From positions 23,842 through 87,841 of the forward strand of contig MSXO01000037.1 of assembly GCA_002083615.1 (NCBI GenBank): a stretch of 64,000 nucleotides of DNA. The letters run 5' to 3'. A model generated the notes under the pieces. The model did no database searches. It worked only from the letters and a program-made list of their open reading frames with translations, and was not told the DNA's origin. The position numbers and the translations under genes were made by a program. Position 1 is the stretch's first letter. Every line of letters begins with the position of its first letter. Of the stretch, positions 17,589 to 26,600 are shown one piece after another. The stretch comes from Proteobacteria bacterium ST_bin11 (lineage in GTDB: Bacteria > Pseudomonadota > Gammaproteobacteria > Methylococcales > Methylomonadaceae).

Positions 17589-17617
17589 AAGCTACTGTTT
17601 TTGGCCCTTCTCGTCAA
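17589..17617 (-). promoter_or_regulatory. Sigma-70-like promoter of ilvBHC
   Basis: On the minus strand, TTGACG (17617-17612) and TAGCTT (17594-17589) are separated by exactly 17 bases. The -35 is strong and the -10 poor, which suits a regulated promoter. No leader peptide rich in Ile/Val/Leu codons is evident in the 60 bases between it and the TTG start. Confidence 0.5.
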
Positions 17618-17772
17618 GGAAAAACCAAGGGTTTCACTTGGGTTTTGTTGTCTATTGAACGGTTTTGCCGTCAGCAATTCGGCCCGAACGAAAAATTGCC
17701 GCTCAGAGCAAAGGCATTGATTAACAGTTTACGCCACGACAAGCGTTGGCGAGCATATAAAGGATATTTAAG

Positions 17773-19221
17773 CTGGATTACTTCACTCTCGATCTGCTCA
17801 AACAAAATCATCCGGCTTGGCGTCTGCTTAATTCGCCGCATGCGCCGCTGCTTGCCGGTTTTCTGCATCGGGCCTTTGTCATGCCAAACCAGCGTTTGAT
17901 TGGGCAAGCCGATCTTGCCGAGGCATTGGAAGACGAATTGTTCGGCCTGCGTGAGCAATTGGGAAACGACATCTTTCCGAAGTCGGCGTTGGACTACCTC
18001 AACGATTGGGCCGGCAACGACAAAGGCTGGTTACGCAAATTCTACCGCCAAGGCTCCGACGAGCCTTACTTCGACCTGACCCCGGCCACCGAAAAAGCCA
18101 TTGCCTGGCTGAATAGCCTGACCGAACGCAGCTTTGTCGGCACTGAATCGCGGCTGTTGACCCTGTTCGAATTGCTCAAGCAAATCAGCGAAGGCAGCGA
18201 AACCGACCCGGAAACCCGCATCGCTGAATTGCGCAAGCGCCGCGCCGACATCGACTTCGAAATCGCCCGCATCGAAACTGGCGACTTGGCTCTGCTGGAC
18301 GACACCGCACTGAAAGACCGCTTTCAACAATTCACCAATCTAGCCCGCGAACTGCTCAGCGATTTTCGCGAAGTCGAGCATAACTTTCGTGGCCTGGACC
18401 GCAGGGTCCGCGAACGCATCGCGCTGTGGGAAGGCGGCAAAGGCAAGCTTTTGGAGGAAATCATGGGCGAACGCGATGCGATTGCCGATTCCGACCAGGG
18501 CCGCAGCTTCCGTGCTTTTTGGGACTTTCTGATGTCCAGCCGCCGCCAGGAAGAACTATCAGCGCTGTTGGAAAGGGTGCTTACCCTGGAGCCTGTCGCC
18601 GAACTCAAGCCCGATGCGCGGCTGCGCCGCATTCATTACGATTGGTTGGAGGCCGGCGAACATACTCAGCGCACCGTAGCCGAATTAAGCCGACAACTAC
18701 GTCGCTTCCTGGATGACCAAGCCTGGCTGGAAAACCGGCGCATCATGGAAATACTGCACGGCATAGAAGCCAAGGCCGTGGCCTTGCGCGACAGCCAGCC
18801 GGCCGGCGAGGTGATGAGCATCGCCGCAGCTGCTGCCGACATCGAACTGCCGATGGAGCGGCCGCTACATACGCCGACGGTCAAACCAAAGATCGCCGAT
18901 ATGGTCTTGGCGGATGGCGCGGATGACATAGACGCCGCCGCGCTATTCTCGCAAGTCGTCATCGACAAAGCCCAATTGGCCCATCACATCCGCCACACTC
19001 TGCAAGACAAAGCGCAAATCACCCTAGCCGAACTCTGCCGCTCCAGACCACTACAACACGGCCTGGCCGAACTCGTCGCTTACTTGCAACTTGGCGGCGA
19101 CAGCTTTAAAACCACGGTTGATGAAGGTGCCGAAGACCTGATCGTGTGGCAAACGTCGGATGGCGAGGGACGCGAATTAAGCCGGCAGGCGCGGTTGCCG
19201 AGGGTGATATTTGTCAGGTAA
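17773..19221 (+). CDS. jetA: Wadjet type I JetA (DUF3375), probable CTG start
   Basis: JetA is the kleisin-like subunit of the JetABCD complex, which recognises and cuts circular plasmid DNA. ATG 17881 would drop 36 conserved-looking residues. The same frame upstream gives LDYFTLDLLKQNHPAWRLLN and SPHAPLLAGFLHRAFV, typical of a DUF3375 N-terminus, back to a TAA at 17758-17760. Between that stop and 17881 there is no ATG, GTG or TTG. CTG 17773 lies eight bases after AAAGGA (17759-17764), so I take it as the start, giving 482 residues, the usual size. Further family stretches are ALEDELFGLREQLGND, KAIAWLNSLTERSFVGTES and SRRQEELSALLERVLTL, the last in a coiled-coil region. It is separated from jetB by 3.6 kb. 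Confidence 0.88.
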   Translation: MDYFTLDLLKQNHPAWRLLNSPHAPLLAGFLHRAFVMPNQRLIGQADLAEALEDELFGLREQLGNDIFPKSALDYLNDWAGNDKGWLRKFYRQGSDEPYFDLTPATEKAIAWLNSLTERSFVGTESRLLTLFELLKQISEGSETDPETRIAELRKRRADIDFEIARIETGDLALLDDTALKDRFQQFTNLARELLSDFREVEHNFRGLDRRVRERIALWEGGKGKLLEEIMGERDAIADSDQGRSFRAFWDFLMSSRRQEELSALLERVLTLEPVAELKPDARLRRIHYDWLEAGEHTQRTVAELSRQLRRFLDDQAWLENRRIMEILHGIEAKAVALRDSQPAGEVMSIAAAAADIELPMERPLHTPTVKPKIADMVLADGADDIDAAALFSQVVIDKAQLAHHIRHTLQDKAQITLAELCRSRPLQHGLAELVAYLQLGGDSFKTTVDEGAEDLIVWQTSDGEGRELSRQARLPRVIFVR

Positions 19222-19234
19222 GCAAACTACCTAT

Positions 19235-19563
19235 TCAGGACGAATAGAACTCTTGCCCTACGCGCCGAATATGCTCGCGTAAATCGGCGTATCAATCTGC
19301 GCGTAAAACGATAAATCTAGCGTGTACGGCAGCAGCAAGTCGTCGATTTCCGTTTCGATCCGGCAAAGGTCGGCATAAGTTAAACTCTCGCCGAATAGCG
19401 TCAAATCGATGTCGGAACCGGGGCGATAGTTACCCTTGGCCCGCGAACCTTACAAAACCGCGCATTCAACCTGTGGATGTTTGGCAAATACGCATTGAAT
19501 CGCGCTGATGGTGTGCGGCTTTAAACCAAATCGGTCGCGGGCTTCGGGGCTAATCGCCGCCAT
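19235..19563 (-). pseudogene. Broken MNT-type nucleotidyltransferase (HI0073-like)
   Basis: Reading the minus strand from ATG 19563 gives MAAISPEARDRFGLKPHTIS, then QVECAVL-stop-GSRAKGN, then YRPGSDIDLTLFGESLTYAD. The core G-S-x10-D-x-D motif of minimal nucleotidyltransferases is intact apart from a TAA where the usual tyrosine of LYGS would be. Near the end a single-base shift is needed: the sequence leaves frame after DTPI, while the neighbouring frame continues REHIRRVGQEFYSS-stop, the expected family ending. Two independent disruptions mean it is inactive unless recoded. It overlaps the HI0074-like pseudogene by 14 bases, the normal arrangement of this antitoxin/toxin-like pair. It lies just after jetA on the opposite strand. 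Confidence 0.8.
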
Positions 19564-19960
19564 CCGGCAAAGTCCGTAGCTTTTGTTGTAACTGAACGAA
19601 TAAGTCGAAAAAACGTTGCATGATATTCTCGGCTATTGCTTGAGCGGTTTCCTGATTTTACGTATAGCTGGTGCGATTCCGGTCGCGAATCATATCCATC
19701 CAGCTGTCACCGTCATTGATCAAACCCAGCTTGAATGCCAGGCGAGTGGCCTCCCGCGAGCCGTAAATATCCTAATGGCCTTTTTCCAGCAAATAATCGC
19801 GTAACTCGTTCCAGGCCAGTTCATGGGTATATTCAAAGGCCTGGATCAGGCCTTGTTCTTCCAATTCGTTGAGTTCGCCCTTGTCGATGAACTTGGTCAA
19901 CTGTGCCAAAGCGTTTTGATAATTGGCGAAGCGCTGTTTCCAGCGGATGTCTTGGTGCAT
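19550..19960 (-). pseudogene. Broken HEPN-like partner (HI0074 nucleotidyltransferase substrate-binding family)
   Basis: From ATG 19960 the frame gives RWKQRFANYQNALAQLTKFI and IQAFEYTHELAWNELRDYLL, the helical HI0074/HEPN-like fold. It stops at TAG after LLEKGH, then continues in the same frame as DIYGSREATRLAFKLGLIND and WMDMIRDRNRTSYT. It stops again at TAA and resumes NQETAQAIAENIMQRFFDLF to the natural TAG at 19550. So one reading frame is cut by two nonsense codons and otherwise kept in phase, which points to fairly recent inactivation. Intact relatives form a pair with the adjacent nucleotidyltransferase, as toxin/antitoxin or abortive modules. Confidence 0.8.
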
Positions 19961-20157
19961 AAGTATGGAGAGTCCTTGATTCGAAAAAGACCTTTGGATT
20001 CAGGTGTGACAATTTTAGTGAAAGTTGGCTTAAACCGCGATAACTCTTGATATGAAGTTGATTGGCAAGAGCGACCCGTTACGGTCTATAGTTTAACCAG
20101 ATTCAATAGCAGCAATTTAATCATTTCCGGCCACTTTCTAATTACTAAGGCAATAAG

Positions 20158-20694
20158 ATGGATGCAGAAATATCAGAGGGCTTATTTGCTACGTACTTGG
20201 ATAAGTACGAGATGGCTTACACAAGGCACTATCGCGTATCTGGAGACAAGAATGTTGATTTTATGATTGAATTCCCATCTGTCGTTTTTTGCGACGTAAA
20301 AGAAGTCCGGGATTCAAGTTCAGATTTTGGAAGTAAAATTGATGCATATGAACATATTAGGGATGATATTTGTAAACTCAGAAAGAAGTTTAAAAATGTG
20401 AAACCTCAAGAACCAGTGGTTTTGGTAACAATGAATTTCTCAAGCAGTTTTTTCACTGCTTTTACGGTAGCCCAAGCGATGCTCGGCGACGTTGGCTTTG
20501 CAATCTCAAATGGAAATCGGGGAGATGCTAGGCATTTGCCGAGAGGAAACGCAGCAGTAACTAAAAACGGAAATACGGCAATATCAGGCGTTTTGGTTTT
20601 TGATGCGAATAGTGGAAATCACAGATACTTGTCAAATCCTTTTTCCTCGTATCCGGTCCCTAATGGCTTCTTTCCTGAAATTAGAGAAATTTAA
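20158..20694 (+). CDS. Unknown protein, possible PD-(D/E)xK-type nuclease fold
   Basis: A 178-residue protein with AAGG seven bases before its ATG. The block VDFMIEFPSVVFCDVKEVRD (residues about 39-58) has an aspartate on one strand, then D-V-K-E on the next. This is the usual look of a PD-(D/E)xK nuclease core (D...hydrophobic strand...D/E-x-K), though I cannot prove the fold. A later EPVVLVTMNFSSSFFTAFTV strand-helix unit fits an alpha/beta protein. The sequence is A+T-rich, Lys/Asn-rich and unlike jetA in codon use, so it was probably acquired. It sits on the same strand as the jet genes inside the jetA-jetB gap. Function unknown. Confidence 0.55.
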   Translation: MDAEISEGLFATYLDKYEMAYTRHYRVSGDKNVDFMIEFPSVVFCDVKEVRDSSSDFGSKIDAYEHIRDDICKLRKKFKNVKPQEPVVLVTMNFSSSFFTAFTVAQAMLGDVGFAISNGNRGDARHLPRGNAAVTKNGNTAISGVLVFDANSGNHRYLSNPFSSYPVPNGFFPEIREI

Positions 20695-20859
20695 TTGTCT
20701 AGAGCTTCAGGGGAAGAACAGTTGGTAAAACTTTCGAAAATCATGTTTTGGGAATATTGTGGCGCAGCGGAGTGTTAAATAAGCCGTAAAATCGGACACA
20801 TTTCTCGTTCTCTGTGCGCAGAATAAATACGCCGGTTACGGCCATCGTTCAGCAGACAA

Positions 20860-21429
20860 ATGGGACATCAAAATTTTGATCTAAATAATGCAATTGACCA
20901 GATTCATGCGGATGAAGCAGGCCAAAGCATCGAAGAATATCGAAAGGGAAAAGCCCAGGGTATGCGAATATCTGAGCAATCAAAAAAATATATTGGCAGA
21001 CCATCTTCGGAATGGCCAAAAATATTTTTCAATTGGGATGTTTCAAAGAATGGGCAACGCCATTCATTAGATGCCACAAACCAGAAAGATTTCGCGGAAA
21101 ATTATCCAGAAGGCTTTCTTCTTGGGCATGTATTTATCGAAAATTTCGATGCAAAGTTATGTCATTACAGTCGTAGAAATCACGGTGAGCTATGGGAAGT
21201 CGGTTGTAGTGCTAAATTAGCATTCCTAATAGTTTACCTATCTGAGAACCGGAAAATTTCTCCACCATTGGTCAAGCCACTGGATACTGGAGAGGTTATT
21301 TTTAATGGTGGTCATCACCGATATGCAATTGCCAAAGAACTTGGCTTAAAAAGGATTCCAATTTATACCAAGCCAGAGTACAAACCTGAAATTGACGTAA
21401 TTCTCGATGTTGAATGGGAAAGCATGTAA
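20860..21429 (+). CDS. ParB/sulfiredoxin-like domain protein
   Basis: A 189-residue protein whose C-terminal part reads VKPLDTGEVIFNGGHHRYAI followed by AKELGLKRIPIYTK. The G-G-H-H-R-x-x-A-x-x-x-L-G pattern is the core of ParB-type CTPase/nuclease-like domains (commonly DGxHRxxAxxxLG). The N-terminal half (AIDQIHADEAGQSIEEYRKG) is helical with no recognised domain. Such solitary ParB-like domains occur in phage- and defence-related proteins. Ribosome-binding site is weak. It follows the possible nuclease gene on the same strand, 165 bases away, in the same A+T-rich cargo block, so the two may form one transcript. Domain call moderate; role unknown. Confidence 0.6.
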   Translation: MGHQNFDLNNAIDQIHADEAGQSIEEYRKGKAQGMRISEQSKKYIGRPSSEWPKIFFNWDVSKNGQRHSLDATNQKDFAENYPEGFLLGHVFIENFDAKLCHYSRRNHGELWEVGCSAKLAFLIVYLSENRKISPPLVKPLDTGEVIFNGGHHRYAIAKELGLKRIPIYTKPEYKPEIDVILDVEWESM

Positions 21430-21730
21430 TATATATAACACCGCTGATTCATCAAAACCGTTACTCTGCGATCTAGAGTGCTAAACGATGGCTTTCGGTT
21501 TGTCAGTCGTCGTTTGCACAAAATCATTGTCCGACTGTTTTTGACCATTGCAATTAATGCCTTGAATTCAATAACAGGCAAGATATTGCAACAAACAATA
21601 ACTATTGAATCAATCTTTAGCCTGTTTGTCGCTTGCTACCTCTATTTTTCACCGAGTGTCCCATGGGACAAAAAACCAAATACGAACAATATTTAATTTC
21701 TCAGTAAATAAGTTTGCTCTTTCTACTCAT
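21430..21730. other. 301-base A+T-rich gap within the cargo block
   Basis: Contains only a short hydrophobic frame (GTG 21478-21696, with an RLFLTIAINALNSITGK stretch) without a ribosome-binding site; I do not accept it as a gene. No hairpin terminator or inverted repeat marking a cargo boundary is visible. Confidence 0.35.
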
Positions 21731-22177
21731 TCACTGCATAGGCACCCAGCCAACTGGCTTCTGCCTATTTGCTGTGTTGGCCGAATTGGCCGCCGCAGCA
21801 CTCGCTTTTCGGTCGATAGTTTCAAGCTTTTCTAAAATGTCATCTTGCTTATCTCTCAAACCCATCTCCTTGAGCTTTTCTTGGGCATCAACGCGGCGTT
21901 GTTTAATCGCTCCATAGTCAGCAAAATCAGTTGAACTGTTTGGTCGCATTTTAGCGTCACGCTTAAGTTGTTCGACGTACTCGACATTATCTCGCTCAAT
22001 TTCATCTCTAAGACCTGAAGTCCCTAGAATGCTAACGCTTTTTACTGAAATCGGCTTTTCTTCGCCTTTCATACAGCGACCTTGTTGATAGACAGTTTTG
22101 CCATCCACAATACATTTAGTGACAGCAAAAACCGGCTCTGCAATAAGAACTAGTGCTAAAAATATCGTGCTCTTCAT
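21731..22177 (-). CDS. Secreted DUF4124-like small protein
   Basis: A 148-residue protein with a clear signal peptide (MKSTIFLALVLIAEPVFA, cleavage after AFA or VFA). Then comes VTKCIVDGKTVYQQGRCMKG, a two-cysteine mini-domain like DUF4124 (usually YKWVDxxGxxxYxxxP...C). The middle is charged and helical (RDEIERDNVEYVEQLKRDA), and the tail ends KPVGWVPMQ. It would act in the periplasm, where the two cysteines may form a disulfide. It sits on the strand opposite to the jet genes between the ParB-like gene and the orphan nucleotidyltransferase. The family is loosely defined, so function is unknown. Confidence 0.6.
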   Translation of the reverse strand: MKSTIFLALVLIAEPVFAVTKCIVDGKTVYQQGRCMKGEEKPISVKSVSILGTSGLRDEIERDNVEYVEQLKRDAKMRPNSSTDFADYGAIKQRRVDAQEKLKEMGLRDKQDDILEKLETIDRKASAAAANSANTANRQKPVGWVPMQ

Positions 22178-22389
22178 AAACGCTCCATATCCGTTTCTCT
22201 TCTCTTAAGAATAGGACAATTATCGATTACCATATGTGGATTTTCATGCCCCGTTCATATCTGAGATCATATGAGCTCTGAGCGGGGCGGAGAATATTCC
22301 CCGTCCTAAACGTTTCAACGCTATTTTTATATAAATGCAAACGTCAGTTGAATAATCCGCCTGGCTAGCTATTTTCCCGCGCGGCGGTT

Positions 22390-22680
22390 TCAGACATCAA
22401 TGGCTTCCCTTTCAATAAACGGCCGCAATTCCGGACGCAAGGCTTTGTCGCTAACCAAATCCACCCGGCACCCCAATTGATCTTCCAGATAAAAATCTAC
22501 CCCGAAATAACGGGCGGAGGTCGCCGGGCCATCGAAGCCGACCAAAATGTCCACGTCGCTCTTGTCCCCGGCTTCGTCGCGCGCGGTGGAGCCGAATAAC
22601 GCCAGTTGCGTGACACCAAACCGTTGCGCGACAACGGGGTTGAGTTTTCTCAGTAGCTCTAATGCCTGATTCCGAGTCAT
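22390..22680 (-). CDS. MNT-domain nucleotidyltransferase without HEPN partner
   Basis: A 96-residue minimal nucleotidyltransferase. LALFGSTARDEAGDKSDVDI followed by LVGFDGP is the complete G-S-x(9)-D-x-D catalytic motif, and LGCRVDLVSDKALRPELRPF adds the third acidic residue. MntA proteins of this type adenylylate a HEPN ribonuclease (HepT) and so neutralise it. Here no HEPN gene follows: about 140 bases before it and 200 after hold no such frame. ATG 22680 (MTRNQALELL) is preferred over the upstream start at 22728, because the extra residues are unlike the family. It lies 150 bases before jetB on the opposite strand. Intact but orphaned. Confidence 0.8.
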   Translation of the reverse strand: MTRNQALELLRKLNPVVAQRFGVTQLALFGSTARDEAGDKSDVDILVGFDGPATSARYFGVDFYLEDQLGCRVDLVSDKALRPELRPFIEREAIDV

Positions 22681-22831
22681 AAGGCTTAGTTTGTTAATTT
22701 CGTAAAATTCGGCTTTTCCATTCGGCAAGCAATAGTAGCATCCAAAGCCAAAAAGCAGATTGTCTCTATCGGCTATGGTTTTACCCTAAAATACGCCCAA
22801 TTCAACGTCTGCTCTATCAAACGAAATAACC

Positions 22832-23464
22832 ATGACCGAAACCGACCTAGAGATAGCGCCGCAATACGACCTGTCTGCAGTAGTAATACCATTACTGAAA
22901 GGCGTGATTTACCAGGAAGCCGACAGCGCATTATGGGGCGCGTTAATGGCTCTACAAGCCAGGGTGCGGGACTATATTGCGGTATTGGGTTTGGAATTGG
23001 TGCTGGATGAGGCGGAGGGCTATGCCTTCCTACGCTCGCGGCAAGTTGCCGGTGACCCGGACGAGGTGGAGCCCAAACTGCCGCGGTTGATTGCTCGCCG
23101 GCCTTTGTCGTTTCCGGTCAGTTTATTGCTGGCTTTGCTACGCAAGCGCTTGGCCGAGTTCGATAGAGGTGGCGGCGATACCCGCTTGGTGTTATCTCGC
23201 GAGGATATTGTCGAGTTGATCCGGGTGTTTCTGCCGCAAAGTAGCAACGAGGCGCGGCTGATTGATCAGATTGAAACGCACATCAACAAAATCGTTGAGC
23301 TGGGCTTTTTGCGTAAGCTCAAGACTAGCTCTAGCCAGGCCGCGACCTTTGAAGTTAGGCGGATACTCAAGGCCTTCGTCGATGCGCAGTGGCTGTCGGA
23401 GTTCGACAATCGGCTGGCGGAATATCAACTGCAACTGGTCGGCGGCGCGGAGGGCGGCGAATGA
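22832..23464 (+). CDS. jetB: Wadjet type I JetB (DUF4194)
   Basis: JetB is the small winged-helix (KITE/MukE-like) subunit that binds the JetA kleisin and JetC SMC arms. The 210-residue size fits. Family-typical parts are VVIPLLKGVIYQEADSALWG at residues 15-35, LDEAEGYAFLRSRQ, RRPLSFPVSLLLALLRKRLA and LSREDIVELIRVFLPQSSNE, then a winged-helix-like VELGFLRKLKTSSSQAATFE with VRRILKAFVDAQWL. It is not adjacent to jetA as usual but starts after the cargo block, so it must have its own promoter, which I could not identify. The ribosome-binding site is weak. Confidence 0.9.
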   Translation: MTETDLEIAPQYDLSAVVIPLLKGVIYQEADSALWGALMALQARVRDYIAVLGLELVLDEAEGYAFLRSRQVAGDPDEVEPKLPRLIARRPLSFPVSLLLALLRKRLAEFDRGGGDTRLVLSREDIVELIRVFLPQSSNEARLIDQIETHINKIVELGFLRKLKTSSSQAATFEVRRILKAFVDAQWLSEFDNRLAEYQLQLVGGAEGGE

Positions 23465-23500
23465 TTTATTCGATTATGAGGGCCGCGCTCCGGCAAGGCG

Positions 23501-23575
23501 GTAGGGCGGATCTGAGCAGCGCATCCGCCAAACTTAAACTTCGACAGGTGGATGTGTTTTGCTTATCCACCCTAC
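23501..23575. repeat. Palindromic MITE/REP-like element between jetB and jetC
   Basis: A 75-base element bounded by inverted repeats GTAGGGCGGAT (left) and ATCCACCCTAC (right; one mismatch when folded). Inside lie a second inverted pair, CGCATCCGCC and GGTGGATGTG, giving a nested double hairpin. The GTAGGGTGGAT...ATCCACCCTAC form is a dispersed intergenic repeat in many proteobacteria. It sits in the 184-base jetB-jetC spacer, where these genes normally abut or overlap. Confidence 0.75.
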
Positions 23576-23648
23576 ATTTTGATTTGTGCGGTTCCTCTCC
23601 TGAAAAAAAGCCGGGTAGGGTTACCGTAAAACCAAAAATTGTAACGCC

Positions 23649-26600
23649 ATGAATACCCGTAACGACCTGCAATTATCCCTGGATTTCGTCGAAGACGATG
23701 CCTTATCCGGCTTCCGCCTGCAACGCCTGGAAGTCTACAACTGGGGCACTTTCGACGGTCGGGTGTGGAGCTTGCATCTCAATGGTCGCAACGCCCTACT
23801 AACCGGCGACATCGGTTCCGGCAAATCGACCTTGGTCGATGCGGTGACTACATTGCTGGTGCCGGCCCATCGCATTGCTTACAACAAGGCGGCCGGTGCC
23901 GACAACAAGGAGCGCAGTCTACGTTCCTATGTGCTGGGCCATTACAAATCCGAGCGTAACGAAGTCAGTGGCAGCGCCAAGCCGGTGGCCTTGCGCGATG
24001 ACACCAGCTATTCAGTGATTCTAGGCGTATTCCACAATGCCGGTTACGACCAGACGGTGACGTTGGCGCAGGTGTTTTGGATCAGTGACCGCCAGGGTCA
24101 GCCGGCACGGATATTCGTCGGCGCCGAACGCGATCTGAGTATCAGTCGCGACTTTGCCGATTTCGGCAGCGACATAAGCCTGTTACGCAAAAAACTGCGC
24201 GGCTTGGGCGCTGAGTTGCACGACAGCTTTCCGCCTTACGGCGCCTGGTTTCGCCGGCGTTTTGGTATCGATAACGAGCAAGCGCTGGAATTGTTTCATC
24301 AAACCGTGTCGATGAAGTCGGTCGGTAATCTGACCGATTTTGTGCGCAGCCATATGCTGGAGCCGTCCGATGTGGCGCCAAGAATTACCGCACTGATTAA
24401 CCATTTCGACGACCTTAATCGTGCGCACGACGCCGTGCAAAAGGCTAAACGCCAGGTAAATTTGCTGACGCCGCTGGTCGCCGATTGCGATAAGCACTCC
24501 CAGTTGATTTTACAAAGTGAGGCTTTACGCGCGTGCCGCGAGGCGCTACGGCCTTATTTTGCCGGCCTTAAAAAAGGTTTGCTGGAAAAACGTCTGGCCG
24601 GCTTGGATGAAGAACTGGCCAAACAAACCGCTCAGGTGCAGCGCTTGACCGAGCGCAGGCAGCAACAGCAAAGCGAAGAACACGCGCTACGGCAAAGCAT
24701 TGCCGAGAATGGCGGTAATCGTATCGCCGACATCGCCAATGACATTCGCCAGCATCAAGAGGAAATGGCCCGCCGCCGCAGTAAGGCCGAGCGTCACGCC
24801 CAGCTGTTGGGGGCCTTGGATCTAACTCCGCCAGAGGACGTCGACGGCTTTCTGGCCCAGCAAAAGCAATTCGCTGACTTGTTGGACAAAGCCGGCGCGC
24901 GCGAGGCCGAGTTGCAGAATCAGGCCAGCGAAGCCGGCGTGGCCTTTGCTCAGGGAAGGCAGGAGCATCAAGAACTGCAAATCGAGTTGACCAGCCTGAA
25001 GGCGCGGCGCAGCAATATAGAAGATACGCAAATCAGGCTCCGGCAAGCCTTGTGCCTAGCCTTGGGCTTGGCCGAAGACGACATGCCCTTCGCCGGCGAG
25101 TTGATCCAGGTGCGCGACACGGATCAAGACTGGGAAGGTGCCGCCGAGCGTTTATTACGCAGCTTTGGGCTGTCGCTGCTGGTGCCGGATCAGCATTATG
25201 CAGCGGTGGCGGATTGGGTGGATCGGACTCATTTAAAAGGCCGGCTAGTGTATTTCCGGGTGCGGCCCGGCCAGCGCGCCGAATTGCCCAGCCTGCACCT
25301 CGATTCTTTAGCCCACAAATTGGCGGTGAAGCCGGATTCGGAATTTTACGACTGGTTGGAGCGGGAGATTGCCCATCGTTTTGATGTGGCTTGTTGCGCG
25401 ACGCCCGAACAGTTTCGCCGTGAGCAAAAAGCCATCACCCGCGCCGGGCAAATCAAGGCACCGGGCGAACGCCACGAAAAAGACGACCGCCACCGTTTGG
25501 AGGACCGCAGCCGTTATGTGCTGGGCTGGTCGAACGCCGCCAAGATTGCCGCGTTGGAAGCCAAGGCGGGTATGATGGAAAAGCGTTTAGCGGAATTGGC
25601 TGGCAAACTGGCCGAGATTGACAAGGTGCAAAAAGCGGTCAAGACCCAATTGGATACCTTATCCAAACTGGACGAGTACCGTGATTTTCGGGAGTTGGAT
25701 TGGCGACCGCTGGCTGGCGAGATCGCCAGATTGGAAGATGAGAAGCGTCAGTTAGAATCGGCTTCCGATCTTCTCAAGCAGTTGACTGAGCGCCTGGAAG
25801 CGTTGCAAACGGACCTGCAGGAAACCGAGCGTTTGCACGGCGAAAAAACCAAGGAATTGGGCGGTACCGAGCAACGTAAACAGGCAGCCGAAGCTTTACT
25901 GCAACAGACCTTGGATGTCTTGGTCGATGCCGGCGACACGCACGCCGCCCGTTATTCCGAGCTGGACGGAATGCGGATTGAGGCATTGGGCGAGCGGCAG
26001 TTGTCGGTCGAATCTTGCGATAATCGCGAACAAGACTACCGCGCCTGGTTGCAGGCTAGGATAGACGCCGAGATCAAGAAACTGGACCGCCTGCGCGATA
26101 AAATCATCGACGCGATGCGCGGCTATTGCGCGGCGTTTCCGCTCGATACCCAGGAAGTCGATGTGGCTATTGATGCCGCGGGTGAATATCGCGAAATGCT
26201 GGATAAGCTGCAAGCCGACGATTTGCCGCGCTTTGAGGCGCGCTTCAAGGAACTGCTCAACGAAAACACCATCCGCGAGGTCGCTAACTTCCAGTCGCAA
26301 TTGGCTCGTGAGCGCGAGACCATCAAGGAACGCATCGCTTGCATCAACGAGTCGCTGACGCAGATCGATTACAACACCAGTCGCTACATCGTGATGGAGG
26401 CCCAGACTGCGCTTGACGCCGATGTGCGGGATTTTCAATCCGAACTGCGCGCCTGCACCGAGGGGGCGCTGACAGGGTCCGAGGATGCGCAATATTCGGA
26501 AGCCAAGTTTTTGCAGGTCAAGGCCATCATCGAGCGCTTCCGCGGCCGCGAAGGCCAGTCCGATCTGGACAAACGCTGGACCAACAAGGTCAGCGACGTG

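Noticed and set aside
17528..17640. Attenuator leader for ilvBHC
   Set aside because: The CCAAG...CTTGG inverted repeat lies upstream of the predicted promoter and no Ile/Val/Leu-rich leader frame is present.
17645..17899. 84-codon plus-strand frame overlapping the start of jetA
   Set aside because: It uses another frame across the conserved JetA N-terminus and has no ribosome-binding site; the JetA frame explains the sequence better.
20695..20778. In-frame continuation after the stop of the possible nuclease gene (27 codons)
   Set aside because: Short, of different composition, and without conserved motif; probably chance rather than stop-codon readthrough.
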